Notes: a model not told the origin generated them from the sequence alone. 64,000 nucleotides of DNA from Syntrophobacterales bacterium (GCA_031274925.1 JAISPL010000028.1:1-64000), one strand, 5' to 3'. Positions 17,082 through 26,355 are shown, counted from the stretch's first letter. Translations and numbers: made by a program.

Positions 17082-17113
17082 AAGGGGTTTACAGAAAAAC
17101 TGTAACCCCCCTT
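17082..17113 (+). terminator. Rho-independent terminator after tRNA-Phe
   Basis: AAGGGGTTTACAG pairs with CTGTAACCCC (10-12 bp with one bulged T) around an AAAAA loop, followed by a short CCCTTTG tail. Confidence 0.55.
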
Positions 17114-17552
17114 TGCGTTGTGTAAGTTGCATGTATCTATGATTAAACTCGGAATTTTTATGCCCGTGGTCATCTGTAACGATGGCTGATGCGGTCGTGT
17201 GTCATGGCAATCCTCTGTCTGGCGGGATATTATTTTCTTAGTCTCGGATAGTGTAGATACTTTTTGCATGTACCCGTGGAATGCAGTGGTATCTACGCGA
17301 TTTTTGCTTGTCGGTCAAAGTTCTTTACGTTTCTCCCATATGAATGTCTGTCTCATTAAAACGTGAGATCACGCTTTGGTCAGGCCATCACCGATCTGGC
17401 AACGCTGGATATGAGGACCCGAACCTTGCCGGAGAAACGTTTGTCAAGCTCATATTATATATTAGAAGGGATATCGGTCCTGACGCAGAAGGATCGGACC
17501 GCATGGGAGATATATTCCGGAAGAGGTGACGAGAGGGATATGCGCTTTTCCC
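17114..17552. other. Intergenic stretch without recognised gene
   Basis: About 440 bases downstream of tRNA-Phe. No duplicated tRNA end (attachment site), integrase or coding similarity was seen. Open frames here have no recognisable features. Confidence 0.35.
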
Positions 17553-18017
17553 TTAATTTTTTGTATCAAGGTTTTGGAGGGCCTTCTCGGACAACATTTT
17601 AAGTATAGGAGAACCTTTCTTTGAAAGCCCCTGGTATACTTTTTTGGCATCGTCGGTTTGTCCTTTGACCGCATAAACGGTGCCGAGATATAATTGAGCC
17701 ACCATGTAGCTTTTTCCCTTTCCTTCCTTCGCGACTTTCCCAAAGGCGGACTCAGCTTTTTCAATATCTTCTTTTTTGCCGGTGACGTAATAAGACTCAA
17801 GACTCTTTACACCATTGGCGATGAATATCTGGGCTTCCTCGTTTCTCTTTTCTTCATGTACGTAATAGCCGTAAGCGACTAACCCGGCTGCGCAGAATAT
17901 GACGGCTGCTATGATAACGAGCCGGAGATTGACCTGAATAAACTCAAACGCTCTTTCAAACGCTATGATCAGCATATCAGGTTTCTTGATCGTCTCCTTG
18001 ATAGTCTTTTTTACCAT
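17553..18017 (-). CDS. Membrane-anchored TPR-like protein
   Basis: 154 residues. One membrane span lies at about 33-53 (LVIIAAVIFCAAGLVAYGYY) with a basic cytosolic N-terminus (KKTIKETIKKP), so the rest faces the periplasm. The periplasmic part has tetratricopeptide-like helices: KKEDIEKAESAFGKVAKEG and AQLYLGTVYAVKGQTDDAKKVYQ. This layout resembles YfgM/BamB-partner or YbgF-like accessory proteins, but no partner is encoded nearby. The start ATG 18017 is supported by the membrane anchor. Function is unassigned. Confidence 0.7.
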   Translation of the reverse strand: MVKKTIKETIKKPDMLIIAFERAFEFIQVNLRLVIIAAVIFCAAGLVAYGYYVHEEKRNEEAQIFIANGVKSLESYYVTGKKEDIEKAESAFGKVAKEGKGKSYMVAQLYLGTVYAVKGQTDDAKKVYQGLSKKGSPILKMLSEKALQNLDTKN

Positions 18018-18713
18018 AATGTATATTTAATCACACAAGGAGTCATACTGTCAACGATATAAAAATCGAATGGGAGTGCCGTGTACTGCTTATCAGATGA
18101 AAGGCGGCGAGAGGCAAAGTTGACAGGATGTAAAGTTGGTCTTGAAACCTCCAATTCCTTTCCAGAAACAGACGAAGGTCATCATTTCTGCACCAGGCTG
18201 GAACCCTGCATACCCTGGCAAGGGTATCTCAAAGAGCTTGATTCCCTGATTTATGCAGAAGACCTCATGCTGGTCCTTGTGTGGTGAAGCGGGTGCCCGT
18301 GAGGAGGGTTTGTCCATTATCTGCTCGCAATGAATGTTCTTCATGAAGTAGGGGCATACCTTATCAGTATAAACGATAAATGTAACTATCGAAATACCAG
18401 AGCGAGAAATATCCAGGTAAAAGAAAACATGAAGAGGAGAGAGAATTAAAGCGAGACGAACGAGTTTGTATAATATCGCAGAAGAGGGTACCAGTTCCTT
18501 TGAACTGCTGGTTTGTCCCGCCAGGTTTTGCTAACGGGGAAGGAGAACTACAAGAAGTTCGTTTGTAACCAGTGTAGCCGCATTTTACCCTTATAAAGGA
18601 GAGAGAGGACATTCCGTATACTTGAGCGAGTTCCGAGGAGGGATGGGCGAACGCCAGTCCTAAAGCTTTACATATTACAGGGAAAGCAGACCTATTTATA
18701 TTTACATATACGC
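18018..18713. other. Gene-poor stretch with a possible zinc-protein relic
   Basis: About 700 bases. On the plus strand 18490-18605, two adjoining frames read SSFELLVCPAR and LLTGKENYKKFVCNQCSR, together resembling the paired-Cys layout of Trm112-type or related zinc-binding small proteins, broken by a frameshift and stops. The rest shows no feature I can support. Confidence 0.3.
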
Positions 18714-19691
18714 TTAAGAGCTAAAGATATTGGTGAGTATCTCCCGGTCATTCATCGTTTCTGAATTTTCTTCGGGCGATTTTTTCACTCTCGTGGCACC
18801 GATATATGCTTTGTTATAGAAGTTGGTTTGGAGAGAGTCTATCTTTACCCCTATCCTAGCATGGCCCGAAGACGAGTGGATGAAATTTCCTTCACCGATG
18901 TAGATGCCGACATGAGTCGGGTATTTTACAAACCTTTTGGTTTTGAAGAATACCAGATCGCCTGGCGCCAGTTCATCCTGGGAAATCTTTGAACCAGTCT
19001 CGTACTGTTCTCGTGCACTCCTCGGAAGCTGAACATCAAATATATCGTAAATCTTTTTTACGAAAGCCGAACAATCAAGACCCCGCACGCTGTTACCGCC
19101 ATACCGGTATGGAGTTCCCATAAAGCTTTTTGCCACTTTGACAAGCATATATTTCTCTTCGTGCGTTTTCCACGGTTTTAAAGGTTTTAAAGTTTTCATC
19201 GAAAGATCTACAACCTCCTCTCCCGTTTCCAACTCTGTTGTTCTTGGGATGAGAAGGACTTTTCCGGGGGAAAGCCTACGGTCCAGGTTACTGTTCGACT
19301 CAACGATGTCATCCTTCTCTATGCCGAATTTTTGTGCGACTTTTTCGACGGTATCGCCCCTCTTAACCTTATATTCTATGAACTCCCCATCGTCCTCCGC
19401 TTCTTCGGAAATCACGGCTTGGGATGCACTTCGCTGCCCTCTATTTTTTGCGCTGCCCTTGGCCTTTTGCATATGATCCTGTTTTAGAACGAGTTTTTGT
19501 CCGAGCTTCAGATCGTGATTATTTAAACTGTTGATGGTTTTCAGTTTATCTACTGAGATGTGGTATTTTTTTGCTACGGTCCAGAGGTTATCTCCTGGTT
19601 TTACCCTGTATGTGACCGCAGAAAAGGCAGGAACTGATATAATGACGGCAAGCCATAGGCCTGATATTAATATAAACAGACTCTTCTTCAA
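18714..19691 (-). CDS. LysM and NlpC/P60 domain cell-wall hydrolase
   Basis: 325-residue secreted endopeptidase that cuts the stem peptide of peptidoglycan. Residues 1-25 are a signal peptide. Two LysM domains (about 27-70 and 105-149; YRVKPGDNLWTVAKKY, YKVKRGDTVEKVAQKF) bind the wall. The NlpC/P60 domain (about 185-305) has the catalytic Cys207 in LDCSAF, His260 in THVGIYIG and a third polar residue, His272, in FIHSSS. The linkers are charged and probably flexible. It is followed by no close partner. The C-terminal 20 residues are unique. Confidence 0.9.
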   Translation of the reverse strand: MKKSLFILISGLWLAVIISVPAFSAVTYRVKPGDNLWTVAKKYHISVDKLKTINSLNNHDLKLGQKLVLKQDHMQKAKGSAKNRGQRSASQAVISEEAEDDGEFIEYKVKRGDTVEKVAQKFGIEKDDIVESNSNLDRRLSPGKVLLIPRTTELETGEEVVDLSMKTLKPLKPWKTHEEKYMLVKVAKSFMGTPYRYGGNSVRGLDCSAFVKKIYDIFDVQLPRSAREQYETGSKISQDELAPGDLVFFKTKRFVKYPTHVGIYIGEGNFIHSSSGHARIGVKIDSLQTNFYNKAYIGATRVKKSPEENSETMNDREILTNIFSS

Positions 19692-20471
19692 CTGTTGTTT
19701 TCCTTAATTTTAAAAATACTTTTTTACAATTTTTTATATATTTAGAATATTTTTTATCAGAATAGACAAAATCATGTCAAGAAAAATTTTTGCCATAGCC
19801 ACGAAGCGCGTGAAATAATCACAATATGGATATGGTTCTTGAATGATGTGCATTGCGCATTTCTACCGCACCCCTTAATGCTACGCGTAATGCTACGCGC
19901 GTAATGCGCAGATATAGCGCCCCTTAAAGTTTTCTGTCTCGTGGTACGTGGTACAATACCTACATGAAATATCAGGAAACAAAGTAACTGTGTATACTCT
20001 ATGAATATCGCTTGGTATTTTCGACCAAATACCTTCGAAAAATCTTTAACGAAGGAATTTTTCAATACTTTAATATCAATATAGAAGAGCACTGCCTACA
20101 ATCGAAATATATTGAAGCAAACTACTTATAGTAGACCATGTCCATCTGCTCATACTCAATCCTACCAAAGCGGTACCCATAATAAAATGAAACATCAGTG
20201 CAAAACTTAAAGAAAAATTCCCTTTTCTTAAAAAAGTATACTGAGGTATTTGGTTAGGAAGGTTACTTTGTTTCCACTATTGGAATAAACGAAATAAATA
20301 ATATGTAACTATATCAAGTGTCAAAGGGCGGAATACTTAAGGGTAAGAGAGGCTTGAGCTGTGGGAATATCCTTAAGCGTGAACCAGGGGTTGTTTTATT
20401 TCTACAATAAACCTTTTGATCGAAATAGTTTTTGTGATAGTATATTATAAAATTACAGTTTAGGAGGCTGG
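19692..20471. other. AT-rich intergenic stretch with a short tandem repeat
   Basis: About 780 bases without a recognisable gene between divergent genes. It contains the tandem repeat at 19871-19926 and a run of AT-rich DNA. A poorly defined promoter for the oxidoreductase must lie at the right end; TTGTGA and TATTATAA near 20432-20450 are candidates but wrongly spaced. Confidence 0.4.
19871..19926. repeat. Short tandem repeat flanked by CCCCTTAA
   Basis: TAATGCTACGCG occurs at 19876-19887, again at 19888-19899, and partly at 19902 (TAATGCGC). The block is bordered by CCCCTTAA at 19871-19878 and 19919-19926. Confidence 0.6.
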
Positions 20472-22496
20472 ATGATGGAGATTGGCAGAGAAATCCTGTG
20501 GAATGCAGGGGGAGCTGCGCGATGGATAACGTATGCGCTTATGATCCTAACCTTTATCGTTCTGATCATGGGGATTAAGCAGCGCTATGCAATGTGGAAG
20601 ATCGGCAAGGCTGTCCCTATCAATTTCAAGGAGAAGTTAGGCGAGAGAATAGGGTATTTTATCAAAAGCGGTATATTTCATGCCACCATTCTGAGAGCAA
20701 GGGAAGGGTATCCCGGAACCATGCACTTGTTTATTTTCTGGGGGTTCCTGATTTTATCGATCGGAACGGCGCTGGTTGCACTTCAAGATGACGTGATCAA
20801 GCTTATCTTCGGCGTCGAATTCATCAAGGGGGACTTCTACATTGTCTTCTCGTTCCTCCTTGAAGTGGCAGGACTCATGGCAATTATCGGCATCATAATG
20901 GGCATATTGAGAAGGTATGGGACACAGCCATCGAGACTGGACAATAAGCCTGATGACGCGATTACGCTTGTATGGATTCTTGCGGTTCTCGTGACCGGTT
21001 TTCTGGTAGAGGGTGCTAGGATTGCAGCTACCCAGCAACCTTATGAGGTGTGGAGTTTTGTGGGCTGGGTTGTGTCATCGCTTTTCCCTGCTCCGGAGCA
21101 GGCCATTGATGTGGCTACTCATGAGATCGTCTACCTGCCTCACACGGTGCTTTGGTACATACACATGTTGCTGTCGTTCGGTCTTATTGCGTACATTGCA
21201 TACTCACGACGGCTTCTTCACATCATCACCTCCTCGCTCAACATGCTTTTCAGAGGCGTTGAGGATGCACCGAGGGGGGCGGTAGCCGCAATTGAAGATT
21301 TCGAGAATGCAGAGGAATTTGGAGTAAATGCAATAGAAGGATTTACTTGGAGACAAATCATGGACCTTGATGCCTGCACAAGGTGCGGCAGGTGTCAGGA
21401 TCGGTGCCCTGCTTTTAATACGGAGAAACCTCTCTCGCCGAAGAAATTTATTCAGGACCTCAAGGAGGAATGGGAAAAAACTGCGGTGGGTATAAAGAAC
21501 GAAGAGGGCATAGTGGACAATGTGATTCCGGAAGAGACTCTCTGGTCTTGTACAGCCTGTCTAGCGTGTCAGGTGAATTGTCCGGTCTCCATCCCTACCT
21601 TTGACAAAAATCTGGAGATGAGACGGTATCTTACCATGACTTTGAGTCAGGTTAGTTCCGAGATGAAGCTTCTCTATAAAAACCTTCAGCAGAGGTCTGA
21701 TCCGTACGGTATGGGTAAGAGCCAGAGACTTGAGTGGGTTGAAGGACTTGATGTCAAGAAAGCTACCGAGACAGAAGTTGAGTACCTTTACTGGGTCGGC
21801 TGCGTAGCATCCCTTGACGACAGAAACCGGAAGATAGCGAAGGCTGTTTCAACGATATTGGAGAAAGCTGGTGTCTCTTTTGGTGTCTTGGGTCCGGATG
21901 AAAAATGCTGTGGTGACCCGCTGAGAAGGACTGGAAATGAGTACCAGTATATGGAAATAGCGGAAGGCAATATCGGCCTCCTGAATGAGCTTGGAATCAA
22001 AAAGATAATAACCGCTTGCCCGCACTGTTATAACACGCTAAAGAACGATTATCCTCAACTGGGTGGCAATTTTGAGGTCTTCCATCATACGGAATTTATA
22101 GCCAAGCTGGCCCGGGAGGGAAAGATTTCTATTAGCCCGACTCTTGAGGGAATCACAACCTATCACGATCCATGCTACCTAGGAAGAGTGAATCAGATTT
22201 TTGACTCACCGAGAGATGTGGTAAACAAGGTCAACAAGGGGTCCTTTGTTGAATTGGACCGGAACCGAAATGAAGGGTTCTGCTGCGGCGGAGGCGGTGG
22301 AAGAATCTGGATGGAGGAACATCATAAACGGATAAATCACAATAGAATGGACGAAGCCATTGAAATTTCGGCTAATACGGTTATCACTGCGTGTCCTTAC
22401 TGCCTTATCATGATGACGGACGCGATTAAAGACAAGGAAAAGAGCGAGACCATGACGGCCCTGGATATCGCGGAAATAGTTGTGAAAGGCTTGTAA
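20472..22496 (+). CDS. Membrane-bound HdrD-like Fe-S oxidoreductase (ETF:menaquinone oxidoreductase type)
   Basis: 674 residues. The N-terminal ~250 residues are five or so membrane segments of the nitrate-reductase-gamma/HdrE type, expected to carry heme b and react with menaquinone. A soluble part follows: two [4Fe-4S] motifs (CTRCGRCQDRCP and CTACLACQVNCP) and two CCG domains (EKCCGDPLRRTG, then CPHCYNTL, YHDPCYLGR, GFCCGGGGGR, CPYC) that bind noncubane [4Fe-4S] clusters. Proteins of this architecture move electrons from electron-transfer flavoprotein to menaquinone in fatty-acid or benzoate degraders. No etfAB genes are close, so the donor is inferred. AGGAGG precedes ATG 20472; a terminator follows. 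Confidence 0.85.
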   Translation: MMEIGREILWNAGGAARWITYALMILTFIVLIMGIKQRYAMWKIGKAVPINFKEKLGERIGYFIKSGIFHATILRAREGYPGTMHLFIFWGFLILSIGTALVALQDDVIKLIFGVEFIKGDFYIVFSFLLEVAGLMAIIGIIMGILRRYGTQPSRLDNKPDDAITLVWILAVLVTGFLVEGARIAATQQPYEVWSFVGWVVSSLFPAPEQAIDVATHEIVYLPHTVLWYIHMLLSFGLIAYIAYSRRLLHIITSSLNMLFRGVEDAPRGAVAAIEDFENAEEFGVNAIEGFTWRQIMDLDACTRCGRCQDRCPAFNTEKPLSPKKFIQDLKEEWEKTAVGIKNEEGIVDNVIPEETLWSCTACLACQVNCPVSIPTFDKNLEMRRYLTMTLSQVSSEMKLLYKNLQQRSDPYGMGKSQRLEWVEGLDVKKATETEVEYLYWVGCVASLDDRNRKIAKAVSTILEKAGVSFGVLGPDEKCCGDPLRRTGNEYQYMEIAEGNIGLLNELGIKKIITACPHCYNTLKNDYPQLGGNFEVFHHTEFIAKLAREGKISISPTLEGITTYHDPCYLGRVNQIFDSPRDVVNKVNKGSFVELDRNRNEGFCCGGGGGRIWMEEHHKRINHNRMDEAIEISANTVITACPYCLIMMTDAIKDKEKSETMTALDIAEIVVKGL

Positions 22497-22523
22497 AGAG
22501 AAAATTAGAATCTAGAAGGATAT

Positions 22524-22553
22524 AAAAAGGATGGGCCAAGGCCCATCCTTTTT
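22524..22553. terminator. Bidirectional rho-independent terminator
   Basis: A perfect 14-bp stem (22524-22537 with 22540-22553) whose arms begin with AAAAA and end with TTTTT. It serves the oxidoreductase gene on the plus strand and the ferredoxin gene on the minus strand. Confidence 0.9.
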
Positions 22554-22571
22554 ATATTGTAAAAGGCATGC

Positions 22572-22745
22572 TTATTCTTCCAGAGTTATGGCCTCTACGG
22601 GACATTCTTCCACGCAGGCCCCACACTCAGTGCAGAGTTCGGAGTCAATTTTAGCCGTATCGTCTACGGTTATCGCATCGGCAGGACAAACCTCGGCGCA
22701 TGCTCCACATCCTGTACAACTCTCCACATCAATCTTGGTAGACAT
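22572..22745 (-). CDS. 2[4Fe-4S] ferredoxin
   Basis: 57-residue clostridial-type ferredoxin, too short to be found by long-frame searches. The motifs CTGCGACAEVCP and CTECGACVEECP provide eight cysteines for two [4Fe-4S] clusters. ATG 22745 follows AAAGGAGG by seven bases. It ends opposite the HdrD-like oxidoreductase, sharing its terminator. As a soluble low-potential electron carrier it could serve the ketoacid oxidoreductase further along, but no direct link is seen. Confidence 0.95.
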   Translation of the reverse strand: MSTKIDVESCTGCGACAEVCPADAITVDDTAKIDSELCTECGACVEECPVEAITLEE

Positions 22746-23306
22746 ATTTTTTACCTCCTTTCTTTTTAGGGAAATTCCTAAACGAATATGGCATGAAAGT
22801 CAATAGAAAAGTGCAACACTGTGAAGAGTCCGCTTCCCGGTATAGAACCCCGGCCCTTGATCGCTTGGGCGTAGGCGGGTGTGGATCTGTCTTTGTCGGG
22901 CAGTTCCAGATGTGATTCCGCCCAGACGCAAACGGCCGTTCTTATGATCAACCTTCCGGCGTCGCCGTAACTTTTGAGTGATGAGAAGGGGAATGGGCCT
23001 GCTTATTTCCTAAATCAGTGCCCATGCACAAAGTCCCTCTCTGTCGGTTGGGTGACATTTTTCCGCTGTGTCCCTATCTAGGGTATCCCCACCAAATGAA
23101 ATGGGGCAACGCGCATACTAGGCACACAGTGAGGATGTTCTATGATCGGCTCCACCGTCAGCGGGCAGCGCGGGTATCTCTTTAGAATTCATCGGAGCGA
23201 CATTTGCCGACGGTGATAGACGAAGTAGAGGGAAACAAAGGAAAGAGCGGCAGCGCGGAGAGATGCAATTGGACGAGAGATTAAGGAAATTCCAGCATAT
23301 TTTTGA
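22746..23306. other. Intergenic stretch without recognised gene
   Basis: About 560 bases. It contains the promoter of the ferredoxin gene (not defined) and ends with the promoter of the channel-like gene. I found no tRNA, hairpin or coding similarity. Confidence 0.35.
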
Positions 23307-23335
23307 TTGACATGAAGTGTGAGTTCGAATAAGAT
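23307..23335 (+). promoter_or_regulatory. Sigma-70 promoter, apparently leaderless
   Basis: TTGACA at 23307-23312, spacer of exactly 17, TAAGAT at 23330-23335. The predicted transcription start near 23342 would leave no leader before ATG 23343. Confidence 0.65.
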
Positions 23336-23342
23336 TTGACCC

Positions 23343-24017
23343 ATGAAAGAGTTTTTCGAAGACATGTTTATTGACCTGTACGAGAATTTTACGGAGATAT
23401 TTCAGAGCATTATCGTCATGATTATCGTCATGATACTTGGGTTTATCATAAGTTGGTTTATAAAGCGGGTTCTCGTGAAACTCCTGATGCTCTTTAGGCT
23501 TGACAAATGGGCTCGCGAAGCGGGAATTACAACTTTTCTGGAGAAGGGCGGGGTGACAATCCCCCCATCGGTCATTATAGGAAAAATTGCCTATTGGATA
23601 TTTATCGTAGCGTTTTTTTCATTCGGTCTCAATTTCATAGGCATTTCGCAGTTCGCCGAGTATACCTCAAAGATCTCAAGCACTCTCCCGAACATTGCGG
23701 TTTCGCTTGTGATTATTATTTTCGGATTCATATTCAGTAATTTTATAAACAAGGTCATATTCATGACTTGCGAGAACGCAAATATAAAATATGGCGATTT
23801 TATCGCAAAAGGGGTCCGTGTATTTCTCGTCATCATTACATTTGGAATTGTCTTTGAGTATATGGGGGTGGGAAATACGATCATCACGATAAGCTTTCTT
23901 ATAATCTTCGGGGGTATAGTCATGACTTTGTCTCTTGCCCTTGGCATCGGTTTGAGCCATATGGTGGGTGATATGATTAAAGAGAAGGTCAAAGAGAGGA
24001 GCGAGAAGAAAAAATAA
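23343..24017 (+). CDS. Mechanosensitive-channel-like membrane protein (conserved TM helix type)
   Basis: 224 residues with about five membrane segments and no MscS beta domain. The segments VMIIVMILGFIISWFIKRVL and the repeated AVSLVIIIFGFIFSNFINKV match the conserved TM-helix repeat found in small mechanosensitive-channel-family proteins. The C-terminal pattern LSLALGIGLSHMVGDMIKEKVKERSEKKK is basic and soluble. There is no Shine-Dalgarno site before ATG 23343, and the promoter ends only seven bases upstream, so a leaderless transcript is possible. An alternative start at ATG 23364 has none either. Whether it forms a channel is an inference. Confidence 0.7.
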   Translation: MKEFFEDMFIDLYENFTEIFQSIIVMIIVMILGFIISWFIKRVLVKLLMLFRLDKWAREAGITTFLEKGGVTIPPSVIIGKIAYWIFIVAFFSFGLNFIGISQFAEYTSKISSTLPNIAVSLVIIIFGFIFSNFINKVIFMTCENANIKYGDFIAKGVRVFLVIITFGIVFEYMGVGNTIITISFLIIFGGIVMTLSLALGIGLSHMVGDMIKEKVKERSEKKK

Positions 24018-24049
24018 GGCTCCAGCGGTACCTTCCCCCGTTGATTATA

Positions 24050-24757
24050 TCAGATGTATTTGCCAAACCATTTGAGGGCCATGCTGATTGCTTGTTCTCT
24101 GTGCGCCTGGTCTGAAAGAATGTGGTCTGCTCCTTTTATGATCTCCGACAGCTTGGGTTGCTGTAGATGTTCGTATATGGCTATGCCTTCGTGGCAGGGA
24201 ACTATGTCGTCGGCATCTCCGTGGATTACCAAGGCATGTGAGACCTTGGTAGCCTCAGAGAGAATGTCATATCGTGCAAAATCCGTGTAAAGCGAATCTT
24301 TGAACTTGATACCTTCAGCATCTTCGCTTTCGTCTTGTTTCAATAGATGGGGTGTTGCCCACGGGGATACACACTTTATTCCTGCGTCTCGTGCCGCCTT
24401 GATAATGCTGGTGACTCCACCGAAGCTGCTCCCCAGAAGGCCGATTCTTTTCGGATCAATCTCCTTCCGGTTGCGGACATATTCAACAATCCTGTCGAGG
24501 TTGTCAAGCCTGATGGTAAGCGTTGTCTCTTGGATGTTTCCGCTGCTCTCTCCGCATCCATGGTAGTCGAACCTGCACGACGCTATGCCCATATCGGCGA
24601 AGCGCTGCGAAAGGACGACGTATTTAGAGCTCGTTTTTGAGCTGATCAATCCGTGGGAGAGTACGACGCAAGGATGTGGTCCACTCCCGGAACCAGGGGT
24701 TACCATGATGGCGCTTATCCGGCCTTGCACCGAATCGATAATAAATGGATGCATCAT
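24050..24757 (-). CDS. Alpha/beta hydrolase
   Basis: Serine hydrolase of 235 residues. LSHGLISSK holds the oxyanion region, LLGSSFGGVTS contains the nucleophile Ser (G-x-S-x-G), HGDADDIVP carries the acid Asp, and the catalytic His is in GADHILSDQAHRE. It resembles small dienelactone-hydrolase-like or prolyl-oligopeptidase-family esterases. Its start overlaps the stop of the upstream exonuclease gene by four bases. The substrate is unknown. Confidence 0.85.
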   Translation of the reverse strand: MMHPFIIDSVQGRISAIMVTPGSGSGPHPCVVLSHGLISSKTSSKYVVLSQRFADMGIASCRFDYHGCGESSGNIQETTLTIRLDNLDRIVEYVRNRKEIDPKRIGLLGSSFGGVTSIIKAARDAGIKCVSPWATPHLLKQDESEDAEGIKFKDSLYTDFARYDILSEATKVSHALVIHGDADDIVPCHEGIAIYEHLQQPKLSEIIKGADHILSDQAHREQAISMALKWFGKYI

Positions 24758-25233
24758 AACATCTCTCCTTTCAGTTCATCTAGTTTTTCCTCAAGGGGGA
24801 TGAGATTCAGCACATCTTCCTTGTTATATTCGAGAAGAAGACTGAGGTCGGAGGGTTTTTTTCGTCGTATGTAGCGCTCCCAGAGTAACACGGCCTTATA
24901 TCCGTTTATTCCTTCCGTTTTTCGCTTGATCCCAAACATTTTTTCTAATTCCTTGAGACCTCCTTTGATGCCCAGCCGTTTTTTCACTTTAAAAAGATCG
25001 CGGGAACTGCACATCTCTTTCAGGTCTATGTTCAGGTACTTCTTTATAGTTGGGAGGTCGAAACTATCCCCGTTGAAGGTCACTATGGTGCTGGCCATCT
25101 GCAGTTCTTTTTCGATATCGCCGGTATTAATATTCTCTCCGTGCCATTGCACGAATCCACTTGGTTCTGTATGGATACCTATGACGCATATGTTGCCGTT
25201 TCTGTCTGTTTCGATATCGAGATACGCTTTCAC
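24754..25233 (-). CDS. RNase H-like 3'-5' exonuclease domain protein (YprB type)
   Basis: 159 residues, a stand-alone exonuclease-like fold. The DEDD-type metal ligands can be placed in AYLDIETDRNG (first Asp and Glu), TFNGDSFDLP (second Asp) and YNKEDVLNL (last Asp). This is the layout of the YprB_like RNase H family. It is preceded closely by lptG on the same strand and is followed by the hydrolase with an ATG overlap. The biological substrate, DNA or RNA, is not known. Confidence 0.75.
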   Translation of the reverse strand: MKAYLDIETDRNGNICVIGIHTEPSGFVQWHGENINTGDIEKELQMASTIVTFNGDSFDLPTIKKYLNIDLKEMCSSRDLFKVKKRLGIKGGLKELEKMFGIKRKTEGINGYKAVLLWERYIRRKKPSDLSLLLEYNKEDVLNLIPLEEKLDELKGEML

Positions 25234-25275
25234 TTTAAAACACCTTTTTGACCTTTCTTTGCAGCGTTAGTTTAT

Positions 25276-26355
25276 TTATGTCCTAAGCGTGACTATGCCA
25301 ATAACACCGAAGGAAAAAAACATAAGATTGGAAAACCATGCAGCGAACAGCGGAGGAAAAATTTCCGAATACCCTAGAGATAGAGAAACGGAGTGAAGGA
25401 ACCAATAAAAAATACCAATGGACATGCCCGCAAATATTCCCTTCGAGATATGTTTTGTCTTTGTATATCTCAGGCCGACCGAAAAGGCCGCAAGGACCAT
25501 AATAAGATTGATAAAGGGAAAGGAGAGTTTGTTGTAAAGGTCTACAAGATATCTTTTCACGTCATGTCCATCAAGCCTGAGCCTTTTTATATACCTTGAT
25601 AGCTCGCTGTAACCCATTTCCTCGGGATTTTTTTCCACGACTTTAAATACGGATGGTGGTTCCTGAATCAGATTGTTCAACTGCCGGTAGGTTTTCTTGG
25701 AAATGATGCTGTTTTCATCAAAAATTCTCTCGGATACATCGGAAAAGACCCAAGAGCCGTCTTTCCATATTCCCTCTTTCGCGTCGAATCTTTTCTTTAT
25801 GGTGTAGTCCGGTGACAGTTCGATAACTGTAAGCCCCCGGATCATATCCTTCTTATTGTCGAAAAAACCTATGTTATTGATCATATTATTTCTTTTAAAC
25901 CATATTTTATTATTCTTGAAAACGACATAGGATTCATCTTTCTTTATTTTGATCCTGTAAAGGTATTCGGAGGCGTTTGAGGACACAGGAATAACCCATT
26001 CTGAGAGGATAAAAGAAAAAACCGTCATTACAATGGAAAATGCTGCGAGAGGCTTCATTAGGGAAATTGTACTTATGCCCGATGTTCGGACGACTATCAT
26101 TTCGTTGCTCCTGATCATGACCATGAGCAGTATGAGCATTGATATGAGAAATGCCAAGGGGAGTATAAGGTTGAAATAGAACGGCATTCTTAGAGCTAGA
26201 TAGCCTATGCTGAGCAGGAAATTATTGAGAGAGTTGGTAAAGATGTCCATGTGTTCAAAGAACTCGATATTCATGAACATAATCATCCCGCCGAATTCCG
26301 TGATGGAGAGTATCTTTATTACATTCCAGACAAGATACTTATTTAGTCTTTTCAA
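25276..26355 (-). CDS. lptG: LPS export ABC transporter permease LptG
   Basis: 359-residue inner-membrane half of the LptB2FG lipopolysaccharide extractor. The architecture is three N-terminal and three C-terminal membrane segments around a periplasmic beta-jellyroll domain (about 120-270). The pattern RMPFYFNLILPLAFLISMLI near the start and YSELSRYIKRL before the last segments match the LptF/LptG (YjgP/YjgQ) family. It overlaps the upstream lptF by 17 bases. It is assigned G rather than F by gene order and size. Confidence 0.85.
   Translation of the reverse strand: MKRLNKYLVWNVIKILSITEFGGMIMFMNIEFFEHMDIFTNSLNNFLLSIGYLALRMPFYFNLILPLAFLISMLILLMVMIRSNEMIVVRTSGISTISLMKPLAAFSIVMTVFSFILSEWVIPVSSNASEYLYRIKIKKDESYVVFKNNKIWFKRNNMINNIGFFDNKKDMIRGLTVIELSPDYTIKKRFDAKEGIWKDGSWVFSDVSERIFDENSIISKKTYRQLNNLIQEPPSVFKVVEKNPEEMGYSELSRYIKRLRLDGHDVKRYLVDLYNKLSFPFINLIMVLAAFSVGLRYTKTKHISKGIFAGMSIGIFYWFLHSVSLSLGYSEIFPPLFAAWFSNLMFFSFGVIGIVTLRT

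Noticed and set aside
19772-20092. 106-residue frame upstream of the LysM-NlpC/P60 gene
   Set aside because: Its amino acid content follows the tandem repeat and AT-rich DNA; no ribosome site or family resemblance.
22531-22806. 91-residue plus-strand frame
   Set aside because: It is the opposite strand of the terminator and the 57-residue ferredoxin, whose Cys motifs and ribosome site are clear.
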